NCBI RefSeq assembly: GCF_000484535.1
Contig: NC_022600.1
Location: 1,984,001 to 2,048,000 of the forward strand
Length of the DNA: 64,000 nt
Origin: Gloeobacter kilaueensis JS1
GTDB taxonomy: Bacteria > Cyanobacteriota > Cyanobacteriia > Gloeobacterales > Gloeobacteraceae
Reading direction: 5' to 3'
The translations under genes and the position numbers were made by a program. The notes under the pieces were generated by a model that worked only from the letters and a program-made list of their open reading frames with translations, did not search any database and was not told where the DNA came from. This document shows, piece by piece, positions 47,816-58,135 of the stretch (the first letter of the stretch is position 1; each line of letters starts with the position of its first letter).

Positions 47816-50746
47816 GTGGTAGTACAACTGCGGCTGGCGCTGTTGGGTCCGTTTGTGGCCCAGCTCGATGGCCGGGAGATCACGGACTTCTCCTATGGGA
47901 AGGTGCGGGCACTGCTGGTCTATCTGGCAGTGGAGGCAAACCGCTCTCACCAGCGCGAGGTTCTGGCCGGATTGCTCTGGCCCCGTCAGTCGCTCGATCG
48001 GGCACGCGCCAACCTGCGCGGGGCGCTCGCGGTGCTGCGCCGGGTGCTCAACAGTCAGGCAGACCTGCCTTTTTTGTGCATCGAACACAGCACCCTCCAG
48101 TTCAACCGCCAGAGCCCCCACTATCTGGATGTGGAGGAATTTGGCCGTCTCATCGACACCGCCCTCGCTGGGCACCGCCCACAGGCAGGCCGACTGGGCG
48201 AGGAGGAGGCTGGCTGGCTGGCGCAGGCGGTGGCGCTGTATCGAGGCGAGTTTCTTGAGCAGGCAGAACTCTGCGACGGCGAGGAGTTCGAGGAGTGGGT
48301 CCAGGTGCAGCGCGAACGGTTGCACCAGAGAGTCGTTGCGGCCTGTACCGCTCTGGTCGCCCACTACGAGGCACTCGGTCACTGGGAGCAGGTGCAGCGC
48401 TTTGCCCGGCTGCAGCTGCGCAGCGAGCCCTGGAGCGAGCGGGGCCACCGCTCGTTGATGCGAGCCCTCAGCAACGGTGGGCAGCGCGCCGAGGCGCTCA
48501 AGCAGTACGAGCGCTGCCGCCGTCTGCTGGCCGAGCGCTGGGGTGCCGAACCGGAGGAAGCGACCAGGGCACTCTACGAGCAGATCCGGGCCGGTAGTGG
48601 CGCAGGTGTTTCCCTTGCCGCTGCCCCCGGACCGCCCCTGCCGGAGCCCGGCAATCTGCCGATACCGGTGGCCTCGTTTATTGGTCGTCAGCAGCAGATA
48701 GCGGAGGCCCAGGCGCTTTTGACCCGGCCCGAGGTGCGCCTGCTCACCTTCAGCGGCACCGGCGGCACCGGCAAGACGAGTCTGGCCCTGGCGGTGGCCC
48801 ATAAACAGAAGGTCGTCTTCCCCGACGGCGTCTGGTTCGTCGGGCTCGCCTCGCTGCAGGACAGCAGACTGGTAGCGGACGCGATCGCCGGGGTATTGGG
48901 GATCAAGGAGGCGGCTGTCGAACCACTGCTCGATCGGCTCGCCCACTTTGTCCGCCGGCGGCAGATGCTGCTGGTACTGGACAATTTCGAGCACCTGCTC
49001 GAAGCGGCGGGCCTGATTGGCCATCTGCTCGCCCGTTGCGAGCATCTGAAGGTGCTGGTGACCAGCCGGGTGCGGCTGCACCTGTACGGCGAGTGGGAAT
49101 ACTTCGTGCCACCGCTTGGTCTGCCGGACTCGGGCGACGCGCTGCGGCGCAATCCGCAACGGCTCATCTCGGAGGCCGAGCAGCTTTTTATGGCCCGCGC
49201 CCAGGCAGCGGGGCATCGCTTTCAGCTCGACGAGCAAAGCGCTCAGAGTGTCGCTGCGATCTGTACGCGCCTGGACGGTCTGCCACTGGCAATCGAACTG
49301 GCGGCGGCCCAGCGCTCGTGGAGCGATCCGCGCCTGCTGCTCGGCCAGCTTGCCGATCAGTTCTCGGTTCTGGTCGATGGGCCGCTCGATCAGCCGGATC
49401 GACACCGGACGCTGCGCTGTGCGATTGAGTGGAGTTACCGGTTGCTCAGCGCCCGCGAGCAGAGGCTCTTTCGGTGCTTGAGCGTCTTTTGTGGCAGCTG
49501 GACCCTGGCGGCGGCGCGGGCCGTCTGCGGTGAGGACGAACGGACTGCCCAGGATCTGAGCGTTCTGCTCGATCACCACCTCATCCACCAGCAGAGCAGC
49601 GCGGACGGCGAGCAGTGCTTCTTGATGCTGCAGACGCTGCGCGCCTTTGCTCAGGACGAGCTGGTGCGCTGTGGCGAGGTGTCGGCCCTGCAGAACCGCC
49701 ATGCCCAGTACTACCTGGCCTTTGCCGAATCTGCCCAGCAGCCTTTGATGAGCGCCGAGCAGTCGCTCTGGGTGCAGCGGCTGGCCGGGAACAATGAAAA
49801 TCTGCGCGCCGCCCTGCACTGGGCAGAGCGCGCGGGCGAAGCTGAGATCCTGGCCCGGATGGCGAGGGCGCTCTACCGCTTCTGGTATGTTCGCGGTTAT
49901 CTGAGCGAGGGCCGCAGCTGGCTGGAGGCGGCCCTGTTGCGCGCCGACGCTCTGCCGGTGCCTCTGCTGGCACAGGTGTTCTACGGTGCCGGTATTCTCG
50001 CCCTGCGTCAGGCCGATTTTGAGCAGGCGGCCCGCCGCTGCGAGCAGGCCCGTGTTCTCTTTGGCCAGTTGGCCGAGCCGGGAGGGCTGGCCAGGGCGGA
50101 GCTGGGTCTGGGCCTTGCGGCTTTTTTTGAAGAAGATTACAGCCGCTCCCAGTTGCACCTGGAGCGCAGCCTCGCTATCGGGCGCAACCAGGGCGGCCTC
50201 TCCGGCTCGGAGGTCACCTTTGCCCTGTTTTTTCTGGCGGCACCGCTCTCGTTTGTCGGCCAGTACGACCGGGCGCGCGCCCTGATCGAGGAGGCGCTGA
50301 CCCTCAGCCGGGCTAACCAGGACAGCTTTGCTATCGCCCTCTGCCTGGGCGGGATCGCTCAGATCGAGCACCAGAGCGGGGACCATAGCCAGGCGGAGCG
50401 GTTCTACAAGGAGGCGCTGGCCCTCTACCGCTCGCTCGGAGCCCAGGACGGGGCCGTAAGCTGGATTCTTTCTGGCTGTGCCGCCCTCGCCCTCGTCCAC
50501 ACCCAGACCCAGCGGGCCGTCCACCTCTACGCGGCGGCGGCGGCCCTGCGCGAGGTCGTCGGCGCTTCTTTGGCCCCCGACGTGCGCAAGTTCCACGAAC
50601 CGCTGATCGCCTCTGCCAGAGCGGATCTGGGGCCGCGCATCTTTCAGGCGGCCTGGACTTTGGGTTCAAGTTGGAGTTTTGAGCGCGCCTTTAGCGAAGT
50701 TCTCGATGCCGGACCTCTCGTAAGCGGGAGCCGGATCCCGCCTTAG
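47816..50746 (+). CDS. Large SARP/BTAD-type regulator with NB-ARC ATPase and TPR domains
   Basis: 976 residues from GTG at 47816. Order of domains: N-terminal OmpR-like winged helix (1-95: [52 protein letters not shown]), bacterial transcriptional activation domain BTAD (about 100-260), NB-ARC/AAA ATPase (about 285-560, Walker [10 protein letters not shown] near 315, then [11 protein letters not shown] and [10 protein letters not shown]), and a long TPR-like C-terminal half. This is an AfsR/SARP or STAND-type signal integrator. The ligand and target promoter are unknown, and no clear target operon adjoins. Confidence 0.88.
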   Translation: MVVQLRLALLGPFVAQLDGREITDFSYGKVRALLVYLAVEANRSHQREVLAGLLWPRQSLDRARANLRGALAVLRRVLNSQADLPFLCIEHSTLQFNRQSPHYLDVEEFGRLIDTALAGHRPQAGRLGEEEAGWLAQAVALYRGEFLEQAELCDGEEFEEWVQVQRERLHQRVVAACTALVAHYEALGHWEQVQRFARLQLRSEPWSERGHRSLMRALSNGGQRAEALKQYERCRRLLAERWGAEPEEATRALYEQIRAGSGAGVSLAAAPGPPLPEPGNLPIPVASFIGRQQQIAEAQALLTRPEVRLLTFSGTGGTGKTSLALAVAHKQKVVFPDGVWFVGLASLQDSRLVADAIAGVLGIKEAAVEPLLDRLAHFVRRRQMLLVLDNFEHLLEAAGLIGHLLARCEHLKVLVTSRVRLHLYGEWEYFVPPLGLPDSGDALRRNPQRLISEAEQLFMARAQAAGHRFQLDEQSAQSVAAICTRLDGLPLAIELAAAQRSWSDPRLLLGQLADQFSVLVDGPLDQPDRHRTLRCAIEWSYRLLSAREQRLFRCLSVFCGSWTLAAARAVCGEDERTAQDLSVLLDHHLIHQQSSADGEQCFLMLQTLRAFAQDELVRCGEVSALQNRHAQYYLAFAESAQQPLMSAEQSLWVQRLAGNNENLRAALHWAERAGEAEILARMARALYRFWYVRGYLSEGRSWLEAALLRADALPVPLLAQVFYGAGILALRQADFEQAARRCEQARVLFGQLAEPGGLARAELGLGLAAFFEEDYSRSQLHLERSLAIGRNQGGLSGSEVTFALFFLAAPLSFVGQYDRARALIEEALTLSRANQDSFAIALCLGGIAQIEHQSGDHSQAERFYKEALALYRSLGAQDGAVSWILSGCAALALVHTQTQRAVHLYAAAAALREVVGASLAPDVRKFHEPLIASARADLGPRIFQAAWTLGSSWSFERAFSEVLDAGPLVSGSRIPP

Positions 50747-51333
50747 ACGGCGGCCAGCACGTCGCGCGAAGCCAGTACCTCGACGAAGGCGGCAAGCCAG
50801 CGCGGGTGGGCAGGCCAGGCCGGGGCGGTGACAAGCTGGCCGTCCACCACCGCTTCGCTTACGGCCACCTCGACGTAGTGGCCACCGGCGAGCGTCACCT
50901 CCGGCCCGCAGGCCGGGTAGGCGGTGGCACGCCTGCCTGCGAGCACACCCGCCGCTGCCAGTAGCTGCAGCCCGTGGCAGATGGCAGCGATCGGCTTATC
51001 GGCGGCAGCGAAGTGGCGGACGATTTCGATCACCCGCCCGTTCAACCGCAGGTACTCCGGGGCGCGGCCACCGGGCACCACCAGCGCGTCGTACTCCTCG
51101 GGGCGCACCGCCGCAAAGTCGGCGTTGAGGGCAAAGCGGTGGCCCGGTTTTTCGCTGTAGGTCTGATCGCCCTCGAAGTCGTGGACGGCGGTGCGCACGA
51201 ACTGGCCGGTGCGCTTATCCGGGCAGACGGCGTGGACAACGTGGCCGAGCATCTGGAGCGCCTGGAAGGGCACCATCACCTCGTAGTCCTCCACAAAGTC
51301 CCCCACCAGCATCAAGATCTGTTTGTTCGCCAT
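50743..51333 (-). CDS. DJ-1/PfpI-family protein
   Basis: 196 residues from [26 protein letters not shown], with GGGAGG upstream. The glutamine-amidotransferase-like nucleophile elbow [25 protein letters not shown] holds the catalytic Cys, with a preceding [13 protein letters not shown]. Members act as proteases, glyoxalases or chaperones; the exact activity is not predictable. It overlaps the stop of the convergent BTAD gene by 4 bp. Confidence 0.87.
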   Translation of the reverse strand: MANKQILMLVGDFVEDYEVMVPFQALQMLGHVVHAVCPDKRTGQFVRTAVHDFEGDQTYSEKPGHRFALNADFAAVRPEEYDALVVPGGRAPEYLRLNGRVIEIVRHFAAADKPIAAICHGLQLLAAAGVLAGRRATAYPACGPEVTLAGGHYVEVAVSEAVVDGQLVTAPAWPAHPRWLAAFVEVLASRDVLAAV

Positions 51334-51368
51334 GCCTCTACCTCCCGCAACGCTTCGCGTCTTTTTTA

Positions 51369-52898
51369 TCACGATTGCCGGGTAGAGTTGCGGGCTTCCC
51401 GGACGAGCCGGGCGTAGGTCTGGGCGGGCCGATCCCCCAGGTGGTCCTGGAGGAGGCGCTCACCTCCGGCGGCAAAGTCGATCGCAAAAAGGCCAAAGCG
51501 CGGCGTAAACGATCCCCACTCGTAGTTGTCGGTGAGCGACCAGTGCAGGTAGCCCACGAGCGGCACTCCCTCCGCCCGCAGGCGCATCACCTGCTCGATG
51601 TGCGCCACCAGAAACTGGCTGCGCGAGATCTGATCGGGCCTGCGGCTGGCGACGCTGTTGTCGGGCTTGCGGCGCAGGGCCATGCCGTTTTCGGCGATCA
51701 GCACCGGGCAGTTGCCCAGATCTTCTGCGTAATACTGGCAAAAAAAGTGCAGCCCCTCCGCCAGACAGCGCCAGTCCCACCATTTGCTGGTGATGCCGCT
51801 CACCAGCCAGGCGTGGGGACTGCGCGTCGTAAATTCAAAATCAGAGAACACCGGCAGGCGGAAGGTGTGGGCAAAGAACGGGTCGTAGTAGTCGGTGGCG
51901 ACAAAATCGAATAGCCCCGAGCGCGGCGAGCGCTCCAGTTCTCCCAGCCAGAAATCGAGGCTGTCGCTGTTAAAGAACGGGCGGGCCAACCCGCTCGCCA
52001 GCCGGCGGGCCAGACGACCGGCCCGGTACGGCAGATCGCGCCGAAAGGGCAGTCTGGCGGCGGCGAGAGCCGTATCGAGCGCCTGGGCCTTTTCGCAAAA
52101 ATATTCTGCGAGCCTGCCCGGCTTGATCTGCCGCTCCCGCAGGCTGAGCAGATCCCAGATCACCTTCTCCGACCAGTACAGGTCGCTGCAGAGGGTGTTG
52201 AGCGAGACGCGGGGAGTGGGCCAGCCCTGCGCCTCGTAGATGTCGTGAATGCAGTTGTAGGCCCGCAGGTGGGCTGCCAGCAGGTGGTTGTAGGCGCGCA
52301 GCACAGCCGCCGGTCCCCAGTGCGCTCCGGCGGGAAACTGGCGGCTCAAGTAGGTGTTGAGGGCGAGGATGTTCGGTTCGTTGACGGTGATGTACCAGCG
52401 CACCGGCGGCAGGCCGTGCTGTTCGATCAAAAGGCGGTTGATCTGCTCGACGCTGGTGCGGACGTAGGCGACAAAGCAATCGACGGTGGCCGGGTCCAAC
52501 CAGGCATCGAGGCCGAGCCAGGCCGGGTGGGTAAAGTGGTGCAGCGTCACGATAGGCTCCAGACCGGCCTGGCGGCAGGCGGCCAGTCGCCTTGCGTAGG
52601 CGGCGAGAGCGGCAGGATCAAAATCCGGTGCCCGCGTTGTGCCGGTGCCCGTGCCTGGCTGGATGCGCGCCCACTCCCAGCCCAACCTGAAGGCATTGAG
52701 CCCGAGGGCGCGGCAGGTCTGAAAATCTTCTTCGTAGCGCTGCCAGAATTCGGCGGCTCGGCCCGTGCGCATCACCGTGCCGGCCCGCTCGCTTTCGGAC
52801 CAGTTGTTCTGCGGCTGGCCGGGAGCGTTGTAGCCCCCCTCGCTCTGGTAGCCGGAGGTGGCCACGCCCCACAGGAAGCTACTGGCGTCACTGTGCAT
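51369..52898 (-). CDS. Glycoside hydrolase family 1 protein
   Basis: 509 residues from [26 protein letters not shown]1 signatures: [12 protein letters not shown], acid/base Glu174 in [13 protein letters not shown], nucleophile Glu403 in [12 protein letters not shown], and the C-terminal [31 protein letters not shown]. No signal peptide. The start lies within the end of the GT28 gene (11-bp overlap), so the two are cotranslated. Usually a beta-glucosidase or beta-galactosidase, but the context suggests a glycolipid substrate (see findings). Confidence 0.9.
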   Translation of the reverse strand: MHSDASSFLWGVATSGYQSEGGYNAPGQPQNNWSESERAGTVMRTGRAAEFWQRYEEDFQTCRALGLNAFRLGWEWARIQPGTGTGTTRAPDFDPAALAAYARRLAACRQAGLEPIVTLHHFTHPAWLGLDAWLDPATVDCFVAYVRTSVEQINRLLIEQHGLPPVRWYITVNEPNILALNTYLSRQFPAGAHWGPAAVLRAYNHLLAAHLRAYNCIHDIYEAQGWPTPRVSLNTLCSDLYWSEKVIWDLLSLRERQIKPGRLAEYFCEKAQALDTALAAARLPFRRDLPYRAGRLARRLASGLARPFFNSDSLDFWLGELERSPRSGLFDFVATDYYDPFFAHTFRLPVFSDFEFTTRSPHAWLVSGITSKWWDWRCLAEGLHFFCQYYAEDLGNCPVLIAENGMALRRKPDNSVASRRPDQISRSQFLVAHIEQVMRLRAEGVPLVGYLHWSLTDNYEWGSFTPRFGLFAIDFAAGGERLLQDHLGDRPAQTYARLVREARNSTRQS

Positions 52899-54048
52899 CG
52901 AGCACCTGGGCTTCAAGTCGAATATCGAGCATCGCGAGGATCCGCTCGGCAATCGTGAGCGCCGCCCGTGGCCTGCCGAACACCTTTGCCCGCTCGCGCA
53001 TAAAGGCGAGGTGCTCCGGCTGCTCCATCAGAAACTGCACCGTCGGGGCGACCATCTCCAATAGCCGCAGCTGGATGCCGACGCCGTAGGCGGCAATCGC
53101 ATCGGCGTTCCATTCTTCCTGGCCGGGGATCGGATCGATGATCACAAGCGGCGTCCCGCGCGCGATCACCTCGCTCGCGATAAGCCCGCCCGCCTTGGTA
53201 ACCACCACGTCGCTGGCGGCGATCAGATCATCGACAAAATCGATCCGGCCAAGGGAGTACAGGTGCATCTGCGGGCCATCTTCGAGATTCGCCAGAGCCG
53301 CCTCAAGGGCGTGGTTGCGCCCGGCGACGACTACCAGGGTGCCCCGCAGCGGGCTTTCAAGCAGCCTCCGGACGATCGTGCGCACCCGCTGGGGCTGCAG
53401 GCCGCCGCCAAAAAGGGCGACGAGCGGCTGCTCGATGGGCAGGTTGTGCTTGAGGCGCATCTGCTGCATCGGCTTTGGTTCGCAGATCTCAAGCTTGATC
53501 GGGATGCCTGTGATGTGCAGCAGCAACGGATCGATGCCGTCTTTGATGAGCAGTTCAGCGGTCAGATCCCCGGCTAAAAAATAACCGTCCACGTCGTAGT
53601 TGATCCAGGTGCTGTGGGCAACCATGTCGGTAATCACGACGTAGTGCGGCTGGCGGAGGCCGTATTCTTTCTGGACCAGCTGCAACAACCGGCTTGGGAT
53701 CTGCTGGACGCAGATGAACACGTCCGGGGATTCTTCTTTGATGAGTTGCTCGAACTTGCGAAAAAAGGGCCGCTCGATCTTGCTCAGTAGCAGCGTATTG
53801 CTCATCGATTCGCGCAGGTCGGACGTGTCGCTGCCCTCGTAGATGAGCCGGTAGAGCCGGGGCGCTTTTTCGCTCAACTGCTCGTAGGCGCGGGTGAGCG
53901 TCTCGCGCAGAATCGGACTGGCGTAGGCCAGGGCGTCCTCGACGCGCACCTCGACGTTTGGATAGCGACCGAACGCCTCACGGAGCGCCTGGGCCGCGTA
54001 GATGTGCCCCGAACCGAGCGAGGCATAAAGAATCAAGATCCGGGCCAT
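52888..54048 (-). CDS. GT28 glycosyltransferase of the MGDG synthase/processive diacylglycerol glucosyltransferase type
   Basis: 386 residues from MARILILYASLGSGHIYAAQALREAF. Both domains of the GT-B fold are visible: the N-terminal LYASLGSGH loop and VVITDMVAHSTWINYDVDGYFLAG, and the C-terminal VALFGGGLQPQRV, VVVAGRN and DVVVTKAGGLIASEVIARGTPLVIIDPIPGQEEWNADAI nucleotide-sugar site. It resembles plant MGD1 and UgtP-like enzymes that add galactose or glucose to diacylglycerol. Divergent from hisB; overlaps the GH1 gene. Confidence 0.87.
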   Translation of the reverse strand: MARILILYASLGSGHIYAAQALREAFGRYPNVEVRVEDALAYASPILRETLTRAYEQLSEKAPRLYRLIYEGSDTSDLRESMSNTLLLSKIERPFFRKFEQLIKEESPDVFICVQQIPSRLLQLVQKEYGLRQPHYVVITDMVAHSTWINYDVDGYFLAGDLTAELLIKDGIDPLLLHITGIPIKLEICEPKPMQQMRLKHNLPIEQPLVALFGGGLQPQRVRTIVRRLLESPLRGTLVVVAGRNHALEAALANLEDGPQMHLYSLGRIDFVDDLIAASDVVVTKAGGLIASEVIARGTPLVIIDPIPGQEEWNADAIAAYGVGIQLRLLEMVAPTVQFLMEQPEHLAFMRERAKVFGRPRAALTIAERILAMLDIRLEAQVLDAQ

Positions 54049-54107
54049 ACCAGCGATGGGGGTTGCTTCCGTGAGCATAACCTGCCCGTTCCGCTAGACT
54101 GAAGGGC

Positions 54108-54701
54108 ATGGAACATCGCACCGCCTCGATCGTGCGCACGACGCGCGAAACCGATATCCAGATCCAGATAGATCTCGACGGCCAGGGCCAGGTTCAAGCG
54201 GCAACGGGCATTCCCTTTCTCGATCACATGCTCGGCCAGATCGCCACCCACGGTCTCATCGACCTCGACGTGAGCGCCCAGGGCGACCTGCACATCGACG
54301 ATCACCACACCAACGAGGATGTGGGCATCGCCCTCGGGATGGGCCTGACCAAGGCCCTGGGCGACAAGCGCGGCATCTGCCGCTTTGGACATTTTCTTGC
54401 TCCCCTCGACGAGGCGCTGGTGCAGGTGGTGCTCGATCTTTCCGGCAGGCCGCACCTGAGCTACGGCCTTGAGATCCCGACCGAGCGCATCGGCAGCTAC
54501 GAGACCCAGCTGGTGCGCGAATTTTATCAGGCGGTGGTCAACCACGGGGCGCTGACCCTGCACATTCGCCAACTGGCCGGGATCAACTCCCACCACATCG
54601 TCGAGGCGAGCTTCAAAGCTTTTGCCCGCGCCCTGCGCATGGCAATCGAAGTCGATCCCCGCCGCGCGGGCACCCTGCCCAGCAGCAAGGGAGCGCTCTA
54701 A
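54108..54701 (+). CDS. hisB: Imidazoleglycerol-phosphate dehydratase
   Basis: 197 residues. Manganese-binding His/Glu motifs: [31 protein letters not shown], and the second half [23 protein letters not shown]. Monofunctional plant/cyanobacterial type. Histidine biosynthesis step six; no other his genes adjoin. Confidence 0.96.
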   Translation: MEHRTASIVRTTRETDIQIQIDLDGQGQVQAATGIPFLDHMLGQIATHGLIDLDVSAQGDLHIDDHHTNEDVGIALGMGLTKALGDKRGICRFGHFLAPLDEALVQVVLDLSGRPHLSYGLEIPTERIGSYETQLVREFYQAVVNHGALTLHIRQLAGINSHHIVEASFKAFARALRMAIEVDPRRAGTLPSSKGAL

Positions 54702-54703
54702 TA

Positions 54704-54730
54704 GGGAGCGGAGGACTTGCCCCCGCTCCC
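54704..54730. terminator. GC-rich hairpin between hisB and the S53 peptidase
   Basis: GGGAGCGG (54704-54711) pairs with CCGCTCCC (54723-54730), an 8-bp perfect stem with an 11-nt loop, just after the hisB stop and before the convergent S53 stop. No U tract on either side, so it may pause transcription or terminate weakly. Confidence 0.5.
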
Positions 54731-54741
54731 GTGGGTCTGAG

Positions 54742-56418
54742 CTACGGTGCGCTCACCAGAGTGTTGAGCAGCTGGTTGACGACCGGTACACCGATGCCGG
54801 TGGCCAGGTCGTAGCCGGGTCCGGCGCTGTAGGCACCGATGCTGCCACTGGTGATGTCGCGGAAGTTGCTCGTGCCCAGAAGCGGATAGACCCGGGGACC
54901 GAGCAGGCCGAGGCTGCCTTTGCCGGCGGCGGCGCGGCCCTGGTTAATGATCGCTGCGTAGCCTGCCCAGATCGGGCTGGAGAGGCTGGTACCGCCGAAC
55001 TGGTAGGTCTTGCCGCCCACCACGGTGTAGGCACCGGTGTTCGGATCGGCCACCAGCGCCACGTCCGGAACGGCGCGGGCCGTACCGGAGGGCACCCCGG
55101 AACCTACCTGCCAGCTCGGACGGGTGTAGATCGTGCTGAGGCCGCCGCCGCTGCCGCTCCAGGCGGTCTCAGAGGAGATCGTGCCGTTGGTGTTGAGTCG
55201 GAGCGATGTGCCGCCCACTCCCGCCAGATTTGGATCGACGGCGAAGTACTGGGTAGCGGTGGTCGAACAGCCGTTCGCTGTCGAGCCGCTATCGCCCGAG
55301 GAGGTGAAGGTCGTCACCCCCTGGCTCGCCAGGGTCGCAAACAGCTGCGAAGCGGACTGCAGCTGGCTGGAGGGCAGAGCGCTCTCGCAGTAGCCGTAGC
55401 TGATCGTGAGCACTCTCAAGGTCGGCTGGCTGGGCAGGTCGTTGATGATCGCCTGCAGGCCGGTGCTGAAGAGGCTGATAAACGAACTGATCTGGGCCGG
55501 GATACCGACGGCGTACTGGCGAATCACCGCACCCGTGGCGGTACCGGAGGCCCACTCCGCGTCCAGGTTCGCCTCCGAGAGATAGGTGCAGTTGGTGCTG
55601 CTGATGCTGCGGGTGCAGCGCGGGTTGGGGATGTTGCTCGAAACGGCCACCTTCTCGACGTTGGCGCTGCTCTGGGGCACGCCGTTCGCCGACCAGAAGG
55701 AGGTGAGGTCGCTGTCTTTGGCAAACAGCGATCCGAGAATCGCGATCTTCTGGCCTGCGCCGTTGTAGGCGAGGTTGTTGGCGCTGTAGGCGGTGAGCAG
55801 ATCGTTGGTGCTGTAGGGCGGTTTGAAGGGCGAAGTCGGGCTGTTGGGAATGGGCGTGCCGTCGCTAATCAGGGGCACCAGCCACTCGTTGGCCGGCTGC
55901 AGGCCGCTGAAGCTCAGCACAAAGCGCTCGAAACCGGCGGGCAGGCTGGGGGCGGTGCGCGTCGAGATAAACGGCTGGCCTCTAAACTGAATGCGCACAA
56001 AATCGACGCCGAGGGCGCTGCGCACCTGGGCAACGCTGCCGCGCACCTCCAGGGTCAGCCGGTTGTTGTAGGTGCGCTCGACGGTCAGTCCCTGGGAGCG
56101 CACCCAGTCGGTGAGCGTCCTGTAGTCGGCGGCAAGCGGATAGTATTTCGCCTCCAGCTCCGCCGGTGCAATCACTTCTCCAGCTGCAATTCGCCTCTCC
56201 AGTCCGGCAAAATCGCGCATCTTGAGGGCCAGTTGAAACTTGACGCCCGCCTGGGCATCGGCTGCGCCAAGGACACGGGCCTCGCTCACCAGCGGCTTGA
56301 AACTGTTGCTGAAGACCGTGCGCGACGGTGCAGCCTGGGCGCTCTGGGCGGTGAGAACAATTGCGGATGCCAGCAATACTGGAACGCCGGGGGCGAACAA
56401 CCGCTTCAAAGTATACAT
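54742..56418 (-). CDS. Sedolisin (S53) peptidase with pro-domain
   Basis: 558 residues. Signal peptide ends near residue 30 (VLTAQSAQAA). The pro-kumamolisin activation domain spans about 40-190 (FQLALKMRDFAGLERRI...YYPLAADYRTLTDWVRSQGLTVERTYNNRLTLEVRGSVAQV). The catalytic domain keeps Glu282 and Asp286 in YLSEANLDAEWASG, the oxyanion Asp376 in TSSGDSGSTANG and the nucleophile Ser478 in FGGTSLSSPIWAGYAAIINQGRAAAGKGSLG. The C-terminal Ca site is GYDLATGIGVPVVNQLL. An exported endopeptidase, usually acid-active. Divergent from a BlaI/M56 pair. Confidence 0.92.
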   Translation of the reverse strand: MYTLKRLFAPGVPVLLASAIVLTAQSAQAAPSRTVFSNSFKPLVSEARVLGAADAQAGVKFQLALKMRDFAGLERRIAAGEVIAPAELEAKYYPLAADYRTLTDWVRSQGLTVERTYNNRLTLEVRGSVAQVRSALGVDFVRIQFRGQPFISTRTAPSLPAGFERFVLSFSGLQPANEWLVPLISDGTPIPNSPTSPFKPPYSTNDLLTAYSANNLAYNGAGQKIAILGSLFAKDSDLTSFWSANGVPQSSANVEKVAVSSNIPNPRCTRSISSTNCTYLSEANLDAEWASGTATGAVIRQYAVGIPAQISSFISLFSTGLQAIINDLPSQPTLRVLTISYGYCESALPSSQLQSASQLFATLASQGVTTFTSSGDSGSTANGCSTTATQYFAVDPNLAGVGGTSLRLNTNGTISSETAWSGSGGGLSTIYTRPSWQVGSGVPSGTARAVPDVALVADPNTGAYTVVGGKTYQFGGTSLSSPIWAGYAAIINQGRAAAGKGSLGLLGPRVYPLLGTSNFRDITSGSIGAYSAGPGYDLATGIGVPVVNQLLNTLVSAP

Positions 56419-56697
56419 ACTCAGCTCTCCCTGTGGATAGGAATTGGCCAGGACAGGTACAGACCAACCGAGAAAATTCTATCGGTCGGCGACAATTTGT
56501 CAGGGCGACTATGAAAAATCTGGCGAGGAACTACACCACTGTATAGATAAACACAAGTACGGAAGGGTACTCCGTACAAAAGCATACAGGTGCAGGGTCC
56601 CCTTACGGGGGCGGGGCGGAGGCAGATTGAATAATTTTGACTACGACAGCCGGTCAAAGTTCTCGTCGGCCCTTTTGGCTACGATGGCGATGCACCG
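56419..56697. promoter_or_regulatory. Divergent regulatory region between the S53 peptidase and blaI-like gene
   Basis: 279 bp with three palindromes: GACAATTTGTC (56491-56501), TACA-CCAC-TGTA (56532-56543) and GTACGGA-N7-TCCGTAC (56557-56577). TACA/TGTA and GACA/TGTC half-sites recall BlaI/MecI operators. They lie about 70-160 bp from the S53 start and 120-200 bp before the BlaI-type start. Confidence 0.45.
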
Positions 56698-57129
56698 ATG
56701 CCGCCTTTTATGTCGCAACTGCCAGAACACCGTCCAAACCGCCTTTCCCTGGGTCCGCTCGAAACAGAAATCCTCCAGCTTCTTTGGGATCACGGCTCGA
56801 TGAGCGTCAAAGACATCCACGAGAAATTGTTAAGCGATCCTGACAGAGAGCTGGCCTACGCTTCGGTCACGACCGTTCTGCGCCGGTTGGTTCAAAAAGG
56901 CTGGCTTGCCTGCAACAGCAGCCAGCGCGCCTTTTGTTTCACCGCCTTGATTGGCCGCGACGCAGCGCGTGCCCTTGCTGCCCACAGCCACCTGCAGGCG
57001 TTTCTGGCGGTGAGCACGCCCGAAGTTGCCGCTGCCTTTGCCGATAGCCTCGATCAGGCGAGCGTCGAACAACTCGATGCGATTGCCCGCCGCATTCGTT
57101 CGGTGCGCGAGGCGAGGGGCGAGCTGTGA
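56698..57129 (+). CDS. BlaI/MecI/CopY-family repressor
   Basis: 143 residues; Met at 56698 or 56710. The winged helix (18-90) reads LGPLETEILQLLWDHGSMSVKDIHEKLLSDPDRELAYASVTTVLRRLVQKGWLACN, as in BlaI/MecI. A helical C-terminal dimerisation tail follows (DSLDQASVEQLDAIARRIRSVREAR). Its stop overlaps the start of the M56-type gene (GTGA), the usual repressor-protease pairing. Confidence 0.88.
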   Translation: MPPFMSQLPEHRPNRLSLGPLETEILQLLWDHGSMSVKDIHEKLLSDPDRELAYASVTTVLRRLVQKGWLACNSSQRAFCFTALIGRDAARALAAHSHLQAFLAVSTPEVAAAFADSLDQASVEQLDAIARRIRSVREARGEL

Positions 57130-57995
57130 TCCACCCGGCCCTGCTGCTGCTTGCGATCTTGATTGGCTGGTCGCTGCGCGCCCGGCCCCGCCCCGCCAGC
57201 GACTGGTCCGGGCGGTGGCAGAGTGCCCTTGCCCGGTTTTTGACGCCTTTTGGACTGCTGCTGACCAGTGCGCTCACCCTCGTCTGGATGGGCACGCCGG
57301 GAGCAGCCGCCTGGCAGTGGCAGGGACAGCTGGCTTACGGCGCAGCCGGACTGTGGCTGGGTTTTGCCCTGCTCTGCGGGCTGGTTCACACCTGGCGGTG
57401 CGCCCGGACGATCGAGCTTATCTGCCACCTGCCAGTAGCGACGATTGCCGGTGAGCGCGGCAGGCTGATCGACGCGCCGGGACTCTATATCGCCCAGGTC
57501 GGATTCTGGCGGCCCCAGCTGGTCTTCAGCCGGGGGCTCAGCGAGTGCCTGAGAGGTGATCAGCTCGCAGCCGTCCTCGCCCACGAGCAGGCCCACTGCC
57601 ACTACCGCGATCCGTTCTGGTTCTTCTGGCTGGGGTGGGTGCGCCGGGCGACGTTCTTCTATCCCGGCACCGAAGCCCTCTGGCAGGAGCTGCTCCTCCT
57701 GCGCGAGTTGCGCGCCGACCGCCGGGCGGCCCTCCATGTCGATAGCCTGTCTCTCGCTGAGACCCTGCTCCTTCTGGCCCGCTCCGCCAGTGCCCCGGCA
57801 GAACCTGCTTTTGCCGCAACCATGTATTCTGCCGGTGCGCGCCTGGGCGAACGGGTCGATGCACTGCTGGCCGCTCCCCAGCCGCCGTCGTTGCCCCTGT
57901 GCCCCCTCAGCTGGGCCGGCTGGCTCTTATTGGGCCTGCTGCCCCTCGCCACCTGGCCGCTGCATACCCTGGCCATCCACGGCCTCTGTCCTTGA
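57126..57995 (+). CDS. Short M56/BlaR1-like membrane metallopeptidase
   Basis: 289 residues from GTG. Hydrophobic helices at 1-17, 45-60 and 75-95. The zinc site is HEQAHCHYRDPFWFFWLGWVRRATFFYPGTEALWQELLLLRELRADRRAAL (HExxH and the downstream Glu/Asp). A last helix is near the C-terminus (LCPLSWAGWLLLGLLPLATWPLHTLAI). It lacks the penicillin-binding sensor domain of BlaR1, like many cyanobacterial M56 proteins. It probably inactivates the BlaI-type repressor encoded just upstream; the signal it senses is unknown. Confidence 0.83.
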   Translation: MIHPALLLLAILIGWSLRARPRPASDWSGRWQSALARFLTPFGLLLTSALTLVWMGTPGAAAWQWQGQLAYGAAGLWLGFALLCGLVHTWRCARTIELICHLPVATIAGERGRLIDAPGLYIAQVGFWRPQLVFSRGLSECLRGDQLAAVLAHEQAHCHYRDPFWFFWLGWVRRATFFYPGTEALWQELLLLRELRADRRAALHVDSLSLAETLLLLARSASAPAEPAFAATMYSAGARLGERVDALLAAPQPPSLPLCPLSWAGWLLLGLLPLATWPLHTLAIHGLCP

Positions 57996-58120
57996 ACTGT
58001 TGAAAATAGAATCAATAAGAAAAATCAGGCCAGCATGAGACGTTAGGAGAGAACAACCGGCGGCCTGACTCGTGGACAGCGAGATTGCTGCGCCTTCCAC
58101 TGCAATTAGTTTATAGCTAT

Positions 58121-58135
58121 TGATAATCACTGTCA
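58121..58135. promoter_or_regulatory. Fur-box-like 7-1-7 site upstream of cysM
   Basis: TGATAATCACTGTCA matches the classic 7-1-7 Fur consensus (TGATAAT-C-ATTATCA type) at 13 of 15 positions. It lies 91 bp before the cysM start. An AT-rich tract surrounds it. Confidence 0.45.

Noticed and set aside
47798-50596. Minus-strand open frame of 932 codons
   Set aside because: Fully antisense to the BTAD/NB-ARC/TPR regulator, whose domains are clear; the minus frame has no motif and no ribosome site.
54622-56514. Plus-strand open frame of 630 codons
   Set aside because: Antisense to the S53 peptidase and starts within hisB; no family resemblance.
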